This document shows, in pieces, positions 21,056 to 28,570 of a DNA stretch of 64,000 nt (its first letter is position 1; each line of letters starts with the position of its first letter). The stretch is taken from contig NZ_JAKILG010000010.1 of assembly GCF_023283765.1 (NCBI RefSeq), positions 1 to 64,000 on the forward strand. Direction: 5' to 3'. The stretch is from Shewanella profunda. Its GTDB lineage: Bacteria > Pseudomonadota > Gammaproteobacteria > Enterobacterales > Shewanellaceae. A program made the translations under genes and the position numbers. The notes under the pieces are model-generated. The model ran no database searches, was not told the DNA's origin, and saw only the letters and a program-made list of their open reading frames with translations.

Positions 21056-21640
21056 TTAAGCAACTTTTATCAAGATAGCATTTAACCATTTTTCAGTCTC
21101 TCTACCAGAACGTACATCGCTAGTTATCCAAGTTTCATCAACTTTTAATGGGGTGTGTTTTAACCACTCTTTTAAATATGCTTCATTGGCATCGGTGAAA
21201 TAACGGCCATTTCTCATACCACTCGATGTACCATATTTAAAAGAGCAATAAAAAATACCGTTACTAACTAATTGTGCGGCTAAAACCTGAAAGGTTGAAG
21301 GTAAGTCGATTGCCGTTACATGCAGTAATGAAGCACAAGCCCATATTGCATCAAATGGTATTGTCGTTTGAATATTGTGGAAATCGCAAACTTGAATCTC
21401 AAGACCAGTATATTGGTTTGCTGAGTTGGCTAATTTAGGGCTCGCATCGTTTGCGACAACGTTAAAACCTTTGTCTAAAAATACTTTGCTATCGCGTCCT
21501 GAACCACAACCTGCATCAAGGATCAGTGAGTTGGCTTTGAGTCTAGGGAGAAAGTGGGCATAGAGTTCAGATAAATCCGCATCTATCGTTGATAGAAAAA
21601 AGTCTTGAGCATTTTCATCATAATATTGCAGTGTGGACAT
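21056..21640 (-). CDS. Class I SAM-dependent methyltransferase
   Basis: A 194-residue Rossmann-fold methyltransferase. Motif I is LILDAGCGSGRDS near residue 40, motif II is NVVANDASP, and the post-motif region includes FDAIWACASLLHV. The fold resembles small TehB-like or UbiE-like enzymes; no target-recognition domain for DNA is visible, and the catalytic tetrad (N/D)PP(Y/F) of DNA amino-methylases is absent. It has a good AAGGATCAG upstream of its ATG and runs into the helicase gene with a one-base gap, so the two are almost certainly cotranscribed and work together. Substrate unknown; modification of a nucleic acid or small molecule is equally possible. Confidence 0.8.
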   Translation of the reverse strand: MSTLQYYDENAQDFFLSTIDADLSELYAHFLPRLKANSLILDAGCGSGRDSKVFLDKGFNVVANDASPKLANSANQYTGLEIQVCDFHNIQTTIPFDAIWACASLLHVTAIDLPSTFQVLAAQLVSNGIFYCSFKYGTSSGMRNGRYFTDANEAYLKEWLKHTPLKVDETWITSDVRSGRETEKWLNAILIKVA

Positions 21641-21790
21641 TTCTGATCCTTAATATGGCTTCAGAATATTCTATCTAGATTAGTAGGCCTAAACAAGTTA
21701 ATGGTTTGATTGTTTAAACAGAACAGCGAGTTAGCTTGTTATTTTCACCATCCTAATACACGCTAAATTTTTAAACATGGAGATTATGAT

Positions 21791-22246
21791 ATGTCAGATA
21801 AAACAGGGACGGTTTGATTACATAGAGTTCTGCGCGCTCCCACCTCTCGAGTGCATAACGCTTTTACGGATAAAAATGCGCTTGAACGTTGGTTGCCACC
21901 CTATGGATGTGTAGGAACGATCCACGAGTTCGATGTAAAGGTTGGCGGGGGCTATCGAATGTCATTTACAAACTTTAGTCGTGGGGGCAGCCATTCCTTT
22001 CGCGTAATATTTACTGAGCTTATCCCCGGTGAGCGTATCCAACATACGGACCAATTTGATGACCCTAGTCTCTCTGGTGAAATGCTTGTTTCTATCGAAT
22101 TAAAGACAGTCTGTTGTGGTACTAGTATGAGTATTGTTCAGCAAGGTATCCCCTCTGTGATCCCTGAGGAGATGTGTTACTTAGGCTGGCAAGAGTCACT
22201 CGAGTAGCTTGCGAGGCTAGTTGAACCTGAGATCCCTAACGGATAA
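21791..22246 (+). pseudogene. SRPBCC/AHSA1-like protein gene with two nonsense codons
   Basis: Read through, this frame encodes about 149 residues of an AHSA1/SRPBCC-type protein: MSDKTGTV, then a stop, then LHRVLRAPTSRVHNAFTDK, the typical family pattern ERWLPPYG, and GGGYRMSFTNF. It is broken twice in the same frame: TGA at 21815-21817 where Arg (CGA) is expected, and TAG at 22205-22207 where Gln (CAG) is expected after GWQESLE, before the C-terminal LARLVEPEIPNG and the TAA. Both lesions are explainable as C-to-T transitions. The central part (from GTG 21851) remains open, but a functional product is unlikely. The 3' end overlaps the converging minus-strand gene. Confidence 0.82.
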
Positions 22247-22629
22247 ATCTTAATTTCATAGGCTTCATGATTCGCCGGGATCATGGTCTCTTTGCGGTGC
22301 AATATTGGCGGATTATCGCTCGCTTGATATTGGGTTACGCGATGGCTGAGTTTAGTCAGATCGACAGTGACACTTTGGGTCAATGCTGGGTAGGATTCGT
22401 CAAAAAAGCTAGGATAAGAAAGCAGCGATAACTTAAATTCATGTTTGCTGAGTTTGACAATGTGCCAGTCGTTTTCATCTATTTTTAGTGCATTAGCAAC
22501 AGCATGAATGAATCGAGCTAGCTCAGGCGCGATTTCGCAGAAGCCCGTTTTATGGAGATAGTTTGCGTCCGGCAGTTTTTTTCCAATAGGCATCTTAGAG
22601 ACCAGCTCTTGAAACTGTGTGGCATTCAT
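22177..22629 (-). CDS. Truncated homologue of DNA phosphorothioation-associated putative methyltransferase
   Basis: The first 120 or so of 150 residues match my recollection of the N-terminal domain of the long dnd-island putative methyltransferases (TIGR04096 type): FKLSLLSYPSFFDESYPAL, TVDLTKLSHRV, and SDNPPILHRKET. Those proteins continue for hundreds of residues into a SAM-binding domain, whereas this one ends after about 20 unrelated residues that are antisense to the 3' end of the AHSA1 pseudogene. It is therefore probably a truncated fragment joined to unrelated DNA. It has a good AGGAG before the ATG and is third in a small minus-strand operon. A stand-alone domain is the alternative. 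Confidence 0.6.
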   Translation of the reverse strand: MNATQFQELVSKMPIGKKLPDANYLHKTGFCEIAPELARFIHAVANALKIDENDWHIVKLSKHEFKLSLLSYPSFFDESYPALTQSVTVDLTKLSHRVTQYQASDNPPILHRKETMIPANHEAYEIKIYPLGISGSTSLASYSSDSCQPK

Positions 22630-22651
22630 CTTTAACTCCTAACGCGTTTTT

Positions 22652-22852
22652 CTACTTTGATTCAGTTTCAGCGGAATTGACTTTATGCGGGATTAAGTAG
22701 AAATAAGTATTTCCGTGTTTCTCATACTCAAGTTTACCTGCTTGCCGCTGATGCATTAGTTCATAGGTGCTGATATTGAGCAATTCCATGGTGGTTTTAC
22801 TGCTGGGCCATCGTTGACTATCATTGCGTGTTGTCGGTTGGTTGTCGTTCAT
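22652..22852 (-). CDS. Small helix-turn-helix protein
   Basis: A 66-residue protein whose central part (TTMELLNISTYELMHQRQAG, then KLEYEKHGNTYFYLIP) looks like an excisionase/MerR-type winged HTH: a helix pair followed by a beta wing with a conserved aromatic. It sits between the M15-like gene and the truncated methyltransferase-like gene with gaps of 20 and 22 bases, so it probably belongs to the same transcript. A DNA-binding regulator of this cassette is the natural guess; no target site was identified. Confidence 0.55.
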   Translation of the reverse strand: MNDNQPTTRNDSQRWPSSKTTMELLNISTYELMHQRQAGKLEYEKHGNTYFYLIPHKVNSAETESK

Positions 22853-22872
22853 GTGTAATAATTGCCTACTGA

Positions 22873-23451
22873 CTAAAACGTCGCATGTTCAATGATATGA
22901 GTGGCTTTATCCATTCGCCCTTTAAGGGATGGGACTCTTTGATTGGTCAGTAAATTACTTTTCATCAATTGCACAAATTGATTCATATCAGGCCCATAAC
23001 TAATGTGTATGGGGGATGTTTTACCATAGTAATATAGGCGGTCAAACGTTAGATTTCGGCAAATCCAAACTCCCACTTGTTGCATGTCGAAGGATTTATC
23101 GTTAACGGTAAAGTCGCTGGCGGCACCACGACGCTCGCAAATGATTTTTTGGTTTTGATTCACTTCATGGGAGCAGTGCTGATCGAGGCTCGGTGCAATA
23201 TGTGGATGACGATTTTTGGCTATCTTGCGTGCGAGTTCAGGTGAACAAAAACCGTAGGAGAGGGTGATAGGGCCGAATTGTTCTACTACTGGGTCAAGTA
23301 TTTGGCTTGCAAGCTGGCTCAGTGCCAACCAAGTTTTAGCCTGTTTGGGGATGTTAAATAATTGAAGTGTCTCTACCGTGTCACCGCATTCGATGAGATC
23401 TCGAAACGTAAAATGATGACTGGCTTTATCGTTTAAAGAATGGATAAGCAC
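22873..23451 (-). CDS. Hedgehog/DD-peptidase (M15)-like protein
   Basis: A protein of about 192 residues. The segment RRGAASDFTV following a Cys-Ser-His context (HCSHEVN) resembles the M15/hedgehog-type zinc peptidase core, in which an SxHxxGxAxD pattern supplies metal ligands, and a later IHISYG could give the last His. No signal peptide is visible, so a cytoplasmic role is more likely than cell-wall remodelling. GTG 23451 has AGGAG six bases upstream; a GTG at 23469 is poorer. It heads a three-gene minus-strand operon that ends with a dnd-type methyltransferase fragment, so a phage- or island-borne origin is likely. Confidence 0.5.
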   Translation of the reverse strand: MLIHSLNDKASHHFTFRDLIECGDTVETLQLFNIPKQAKTWLALSQLASQILDPVVEQFGPITLSYGFCSPELARKIAKNRHPHIAPSLDQHCSHEVNQNQKIICERRGAASDFTVNDKSFDMQQVGVWICRNLTFDRLYYYGKTSPIHISYGPDMNQFVQLMKSNLLTNQRVPSLKGRMDKATHIIEHATF

Positions 23452-23587
23452 TTTTAGCTCCTGATGCACTTTTAAGGGGTGACAACTATCTTGACACAGG
23501 GGGTTGGTGTAACCTTTAGCCTAATGCTACACAAAAATCCCTAGCATTGCTGGCAGTTATCTTTATTCAATCAACGAGCCGAACGCT

Positions 23588-24214
23588 ATGTCGAAATATC
23601 ATATTGGTACCACAGAGGATGAATTCGAACTAGGTTCCGGCGGTCATATACTGCGTAACAAACTCGCGATAACCGATGAAGAGGATATGGCAGAGGTAGA
23701 GACTCAGTTGCTACTAAAGCTCTATGAGTACGTGTTTCAATCTGGTGTGGTTGAAAGTGAACATCTCTCCGTTGGTATGCTCATTGAGTGGCATCGAAAA
23801 TGGCTCGGTAATGTTTATTACTGGGCTGGTGAGTTACGCACAGTTAATATGGGAAAAGGTGGTTTCGAATTTACGGCAGCGTCTCAAATACCTAAGTGCC
23901 TCGCTCAATTTGAGTTGGAGTATTTAAGCAAGTTCAATAGCTTAAATTCACTTTCTAGAGACGAAGTTGTGAGTTACTTGGCTGAAAGTCATGTGGAATT
24001 TATCTTAATTCACCCATTTAGAGAGGGAAACGGCCGTTTGTCACGTTTGATGCTCGATGTGATGGCAGTAAAAGCGGGTTATCTTCCACTTGATTATGGG
24101 ATTTGGGAACAACATAGAGATTTTTATTTTAAGTCAATTCAAGCGGGGTTGGGTGGGGATTATCAACATATGGCTCGTTTGGTAAACGATGTGCTCAGCG
24201 CTAAAAACGAATGA
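23588..24214 (+). CDS. Fic/Doc family protein (putative AMP-transferase)
   Basis: A 208-residue Fic protein. The active-site motif HPFREGNGRLSR is complete (about residues 139-150), including the catalytic His, the acidic residue that coordinates Mg, and the Arg that binds ATP phosphates. The upstream flap (GKGGFEFTAAS) is present. Such proteins usually transfer AMP to Tyr, Ser or Thr of target proteins. No inhibitory (S/T)xxxE(G/N) motif is seen in Fic itself, so inhibition would need a partner. A convergent 51-residue gene starting at 24373 ends three bases beyond this stop and is a candidate. The gene is alone on its strand. Confidence 0.85.
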   Translation: MSKYHIGTTEDEFELGSGGHILRNKLAITDEEDMAEVETQLLLKLYEYVFQSGVVESEHLSVGMLIEWHRKWLGNVYYWAGELRTVNMGKGGFEFTAASQIPKCLAQFELEYLSKFNSLNSLSRDEVVSYLAESHVEFILIHPFREGNGRLSRLMLDVMAVKAGYLPLDYGIWEQHRDFYFKSIQAGLGGDYQHMARLVNDVLSAKNE

Positions 24215-24217
24215 AGT

Positions 24218-24373
24218 TTAGGCTAAGGTCAAATGACTGAAACGGCTTTTTTGGGCCTTCAATTTTGCTTCAACTTCAGCCGTTGTTTTACCCGTCTCAA
24301 TAGCGGTTGAACTGGCTACGGCGCGATAGAGTCGACTTTGAGTCACATTTGTGTTTTTTGATTTAGTTTTCAT
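24218..24373 (-). CDS. Small 51-residue protein convergent with fic, possible antitoxin
   Basis: A short frame with ATG at 24373, a GAGG Shine-Dalgarno 8 bases upstream, and TAA at 24218-24220. It encodes 51 residues starting MKTKSKNTNVTQSRLYRAV, followed by ASSTAIETG. The SxxxE element followed by Thr-Gly is close to the (S/T)xxxE(G/N) inhibitory helix of Fic antitoxins such as VbhA and YhfG, with Thr in place of Gly/Asn. Its stop lies 3 bases from the fic stop, tail to tail. The convergent order is unusual for toxin-antitoxin pairs, so the assignment is tentative; that it is translated is more likely than not. Confidence 0.5.
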   Translation of the reverse strand: MKTKSKNTNVTQSRLYRAVASSTAIETGKTTAEVEAKLKAQKSRFSHLTLA

Positions 24374-24497
24374 AGGATCAACCTCAATTAAGTGCATGAA
24401 TTATAGCACTCTAGATAGCGAATAGACAGCTGTGTATCCAGCCAAAAAGCAGCAACACTTCATGTTTTACCAATCATATCGCTCTTTAGGTATCGAT

Positions 24498-24536
24498 AAA
24501 AAAGTCGTCATTGGGATCTCCAATGACGACTTTTTT
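24498..24536. terminator. Bidirectional-looking terminator after ybiT
   Basis: Perfect stem AAAAAAGTCGTCATTGG / CCAATGACGACTTTTTT of 17 bp with a 5-base loop. T runs flank it in both directions. It ends ybiT transcription on the minus strand, and shields ybiT from the fic side. Confidence 0.92.
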
Positions 24537-24610
24537 AATTCGATAATGCTGTTAATCAAACTGTGCTTATCAAGCTGACATAGCCGATTAAGGCTTATCT
24601 AAGCACAGCA

Positions 24611-26221
24611 TTAGGCGCTCTTTCTCGCTTCCATTTCAGCTTGGCTTGAAAGGTATTCATCAAATGTACCTTGGAAGTTAATCAGCTTTTTGTCTTTAAT
24701 ATCAATAATTCGTGTTGCCAGTGATGAAACAAACTCACGGTCATGGCTGACAAATATCAAGGTGCCTTCAAAGTCTTTCAACGCATTGTTCAGTGCTTCG
24801 ATGGCTTCCATATCCATGTGGTTGGTCGGCTCATCCATGATCAGCACGTTAATGTCTTGCATCATTAACTTACCGAATAACAAGCGGTTTTTCTCACCAC
24901 CTGAACAGTTACGGGCTTTCTTGTTGGCATCGTCTTCGGTGAACAGCAGTCGACCTAACATGGCGCGCACCATAAGATCGTTGTGCTTAGGTTGGCGCCA
25001 CTGCGACATCCAATCCATTAAGCTGTAGTCATTGTCGAACTCGTCGCTGCTGTCTTGCGGGCAGTAGCCGATTGAGGCGTTTTCGGACCACTTAATCACG
25101 CCTTTATTATGTTCTAAATCATTCACTAAGCAGCGTAGGAAAGTGGTTTTACCGACGCCGTTTTCGCCAATAATCGCCAATTTAGCGCCCGCTTCTAAAA
25201 TCAAGTCGCCGCCTTGGAATAACAGCTCACCATCAAAACCGTGGGCTAAATCTTCTAAGATCAGTGCTTGGCGATGCATTTTCTTGCCCGCGTCGAAACG
25301 AATAGAAGGGTGGATACGGCTGGATGACTTCACTTCATCGAGCTTGATCTTGTCCATCTTTTTGGCGCGCGAGCTGGCTTGTTTCGCCTTAGATGCGTTG
25401 GCACCGAAGCGGTTTACGAAGTCTTGTAACTCTTCGATCTCGGCGCTTTTCTTAGCGTTACCCGATAATAGTTGCTCGCGGAGCAAAGATGATTGGGCAA
25501 GGAAGTATTCGTAGTTGCCAGGGTAAATGCGCAGTTCACCGTAGTCGATATCGGCCATGTGGGTACATACGGCATTCAAGAAATGCCTATCATGGGAGAT
25601 GATGATCATGGTGCATTTGCGTTTATTCAACTCGGCTTCTAACCAGCTAATGGTATGGATATCCAAGTTGTTGGTCGGTTCATCGAGTAGCAAAATATCA
25701 GGGTTCGCAAAAAGGGCTTGGGCTAATAGTACCCGCAGTTTCCAGCCAGGTGCGACTTGCTGCATCAAGCCGTAATGGAAAGATTCTTCGATGCCCGCTT
25801 CGATCAGGATTTCACCAGCGCGGCTTTCGGCGCTGTAGCCATCCATTTCGGCGAATTCACTTTCGAGATCGCCAACCCGCATACCGTCTTCTTCGGTCAT
25901 GTCGGCTTTGGCGTAAATTGCGTCACGCTCTTGTTTCACTTTCCAAAGCTGAACGTCGCCCATGATCACCGCATCGATCACTGTATATTGCTCAAAGGCA
26001 AATTGATCTTGGCTTAAGGTGCCGACCTTTAATCCCGGTGTGATAGACACATTGCCTGAGGTAGGGGCGAGTGCGCCGCTTAAGATTTTCATAAAGGTTG
26101 ATTTGCCGCAGCCATTAGCGCCGATCAAACCGTAGCGGTTGCCGTTGCCAAATTTTGCCGAGATGTTTTCAAACAAAGGCTCGGGGCCGAATTGCATTGT
26201 GATATTTGCGGTAGAGATCAA
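24611..26221 (-). CDS. ybiT: ABC-F family ribosome-associated ATPase YbiT
   Basis: A 536-residue duplicated ABC ATPase without membrane domain, closest to E. coli YbiT. ABC-F proteins bind the ribosomal E site and relieve stalled translation. First NBD: Walker [10 protein letters not shown], then [11 protein letters not shown]. Linker (P-site tRNA interaction motif) about residues 240-300. Second [12 protein letters not shown], signature NCSGGEKNR (first residues differ from canonical LSGGE), [12 protein letters not shown]. The start is TTG 26221 ([12 protein letters not shown]), with AGGAA eight bases upstream and an alignment to the E. coli N-terminus. The frame is open much further upstream, but that part has no homology. 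Confidence 0.92.
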   Translation of the reverse strand: MISTANITMQFGPEPLFENISAKFGNGNRYGLIGANGCGKSTFMKILSGALAPTSGNVSITPGLKVGTLSQDQFAFEQYTVIDAVIMGDVQLWKVKQERDAIYAKADMTEEDGMRVGDLESEFAEMDGYSAESRAGEILIEAGIEESFHYGLMQQVAPGWKLRVLLAQALFANPDILLLDEPTNNLDIHTISWLEAELNKRKCTMIIISHDRHFLNAVCTHMADIDYGELRIYPGNYEYFLAQSSLLREQLLSGNAKKSAEIEELQDFVNRFGANASKAKQASSRAKKMDKIKLDEVKSSSRIHPSIRFDAGKKMHRQALILEDLAHGFDGELLFQGGDLILEAGAKLAIIGENGVGKTTFLRCLVNDLEHNKGVIKWSENASIGYCPQDSSDEFDNDYSLMDWMSQWRQPKHNDLMVRAMLGRLLFTEDDANKKARNCSGGEKNRLLFGKLMMQDINVLIMDEPTNHMDMEAIEALNNALKDFEGTLIFVSHDREFVSSLATRIIDIKDKKLINFQGTFDEYLSSQAEMEARKSA

Positions 26222-26401
26222 AAGGAGCGTTCCTAGTTTTGGTAAAAAGGTAAAGGGCTGTAGACCAATAAACGAGCTTAAGACAACAAGATGACTAAGC
26301 GCAAAGCCAACATAATAAGGCCGCGGAGTATACAGATTAACCGCGTAAGATGCGAGTAGACAAACGCTTGGGTTTGCGTGTGTTTGTCTTTTGGGGGAAT
26401 A

Positions 26402-26428
26402 CGTTCCTCCCAAGTTTAGGGAGGAACG
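26402..26428. repeat. 10-bp inverted repeat between ybiT and the phytase gene
   Basis: CGTTCCTCCC / GGGAGGAACG is a perfect GC-rich stem with a 7-base loop, 57 bases past the phytase stop codon. It probably ends or stabilises the TonB receptor-phytase transcript, although no U-run follows. Confidence 0.5.
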
Positions 26429-26484
26429 GGCTAATGCCTATCGCTAACTAGTCTCTGCTGCTATTGATATTGGTAAAATAGACG

Positions 26485-28536
26485 TTAGTTAAGCTGTAAT
26501 TGCTGCGCAATGCTACTCCAAGGTAGCCATTTAAAGGATTGATTCGCATCGGGTAGATGGTTGTGTCCATCCTGCACCACCAGCATACCCTGTTGCCACG
26601 CGCCTTTACCTACGGGCAGATGGGTTACGGCTAGGCCATCGGTTTCGGCGCTGCCATCGATACTGGTTTCACGGCCATTTTCAATACCCTGTAAGTTAAC
26701 TCCAATCCTAAATCGGCCGACTTGGGCGTAGGGTGGCTTAGTTTGATAAAGTATGTAGCTATTATTGCCTTGGCTTGAGACCACCAGTAAATCCTGCTTT
26801 TTGCCCTTAATCTCTGCGCCTTGATAGAGTGAGATCCCCTCGACATCGGCGACTAAATCGCCCTCAACTTTGATGATAAGCTTGCCCTCAGGGCTGGCCT
26901 TAGGGTTCGCATCGAAACGCCAAATACCTTTATCTTCTTCGCCGATAAACAGCGCATGCTGTGATTCATCGGTTACGCAGCCTTCAACTTGGCTTGGGGT
27001 GTTAATGTTCCGCACTAAGTCAATGCTAGGGGCATTGTTGTGCCAATCGACGTGGTACTGGGCAATGCGGCCAGATTTTTGATTGGCGAACACATACAAG
27101 TCTTGTCCATCTTGATAGAGGCACATGCCATAAATATCCACCATATTAGTGGCTTGGTTAGGATATTCGGTGATCTTGCCTGCGCTGTCGATTTCATAGA
27201 ATGCCAAACTCTCGTTATCGCGCAGGGTGGCAACGACGATATCACGTTTTTTACCGCCAAGTTGCACCTGCTGGCGCAAGTCGACGTTATTAATTCGTCC
27301 CGATGGCAGGCCTTGGACTTGCTCACCTTGCATATTAAAACTGACTAATCCCCAACGCTTATTGGTCCCTAAGATCAGGCTTTTTTCGGGTGCTGTGGGA
27401 TGCACCCAAATAGCGGGATCGTCCATGGTATCGTAGGGTCGGTCTGAGGGCGCACTTTCAACCCAAGCGGGAATTTCAACAATCTGATCATCGACGGTGT
27501 GAGTTGCCTCTGTGCGGATGATTTCGCTGGGTAATGATGCTTGGGCAAACAGATAGTGATCTGTTTGATCGTCAAATACCGCTAGGGTTGCCACAGATTG
27601 ATTTTGCTTATTGTGAGTTGCCGCCAAGCTTAACCGCTTGGCTTTATTCGCTGAAAGCGTTGTAAGCTGATTGCCTGATGTGTCGGTAATCTTGCCCTTT
27701 TTATCCGTCAACAGCAGCGTGCCGTTGACAAGGTTTAGCCCGGTGATCTTATTGTCGATTGCGGCTAACACTAAGTGTGCGCTGGTGTCGGCAAAGGGGC
27801 TGGCATCGAATTGCCATACGCCAGCTTCTGGCTCACTGACATAGAGTTTATCGCCTTCGATGGCGCAATCCGTGCTGTTTACTGGGATTGCTTGGCGGCG
27901 CATGAGTTTGGGTGACCAATTGCCCGCATTGCCCAGCAGCCATTGTTCACTCTGGCCATTCTCACCCCCAAACCAAGCATAGATATGGCCATCTTGTTGG
28001 CGGGGTTGAATACAGATCCAATGGATCTCAAAGGATCCCATGGGTAATAAAGGCAACACATTGGTGGTGGGTTCGCCATTCACTTGTTTGAGCATAATAG
28101 GGCGAATGCGATCGGCCCTGCGGTCGAGTGTCAGTACATAGGGATCGCTAAAGGCGAGCAGCTCGAATTCTCCTTTTACCAATACCTTAGGGGCTGGCAA
28201 GCTGCCTGAGCTGGGTACGCTTTGCAACAAGAGCCCTTGTCGTTCACTGGCTAGTAGCCAAGTGCTCGTGGGGGGATTTGCATCCTGCTTGCTAATGCTG
28301 TTTGTGTTCAAGTTGCTAGCCTGAGTGGCTGAATGGGTAAACACCAGTGGCTGTGCCTGACTGCCCTTATGGGCTGCAACCGTCCGAGGCCGATGATCTG
28401 TTGAGCTGTGATCCTCTTTGGCTATGTTGGCGTGCACTTGACTTGCCATAAGGTAGAGTGCTGTGGTGGTACAGATTGCGGCACAGCGCACTGTAGCGGC
28501 GGAAAATATTGGGGTTATTTTCATATTCATCTTCAT
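26485..28536 (-). CDS. Beta-propeller phytase, exported
   Basis: A 683-residue exported protein. An N-terminal signal peptide (about residues 1-36, ending SQVHA) is followed by a degenerate propeller half (about 90-345) and a C-terminal canonical beta-propeller phytase domain (about 355-680). The canonical half has the calcium- and phosphate-binding signature MDDPAIWVHP near residue 370 and VDLR, VATLRDN and EGCVTDE blades. Dual-domain beta-propeller phytases, with an incomplete N-terminal and active C-terminal domain, hydrolyse phytate to inositol phosphates and phosphate. The TonB receptor gene directly upstream (35-base gap) probably imports the substrate or product. Conserved acidic residues are kept only in the C-terminal half. 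Confidence 0.85.
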   Translation of the reverse strand: MKMNMKITPIFSAATVRCAAICTTTALYLMASQVHANIAKEDHSSTDHRPRTVAAHKGSQAQPLVFTHSATQASNLNTNSISKQDANPPTSTWLLASERQGLLLQSVPSSGSLPAPKVLVKGEFELLAFSDPYVLTLDRRADRIRPIMLKQVNGEPTTNVLPLLPMGSFEIHWICIQPRQQDGHIYAWFGGENGQSEQWLLGNAGNWSPKLMRRQAIPVNSTDCAIEGDKLYVSEPEAGVWQFDASPFADTSAHLVLAAIDNKITGLNLVNGTLLLTDKKGKITDTSGNQLTTLSANKAKRLSLAATHNKQNQSVATLAVFDDQTDHYLFAQASLPSEIIRTEATHTVDDQIVEIPAWVESAPSDRPYDTMDDPAIWVHPTAPEKSLILGTNKRWGLVSFNMQGEQVQGLPSGRINNVDLRQQVQLGGKKRDIVVATLRDNESLAFYEIDSAGKITEYPNQATNMVDIYGMCLYQDGQDLYVFANQKSGRIAQYHVDWHNNAPSIDLVRNINTPSQVEGCVTDESQHALFIGEEDKGIWRFDANPKASPEGKLIIKVEGDLVADVEGISLYQGAEIKGKKQDLLVVSSQGNNSYILYQTKPPYAQVGRFRIGVNLQGIENGRETSIDGSAETDGLAVTHLPVGKGAWQQGMLVVQDGHNHLPDANQSFKWLPWSSIAQQLQLN

Positions 28537-28570
28537 TATTAGTTTATCTTTTTATATGTGAATTAATGAG

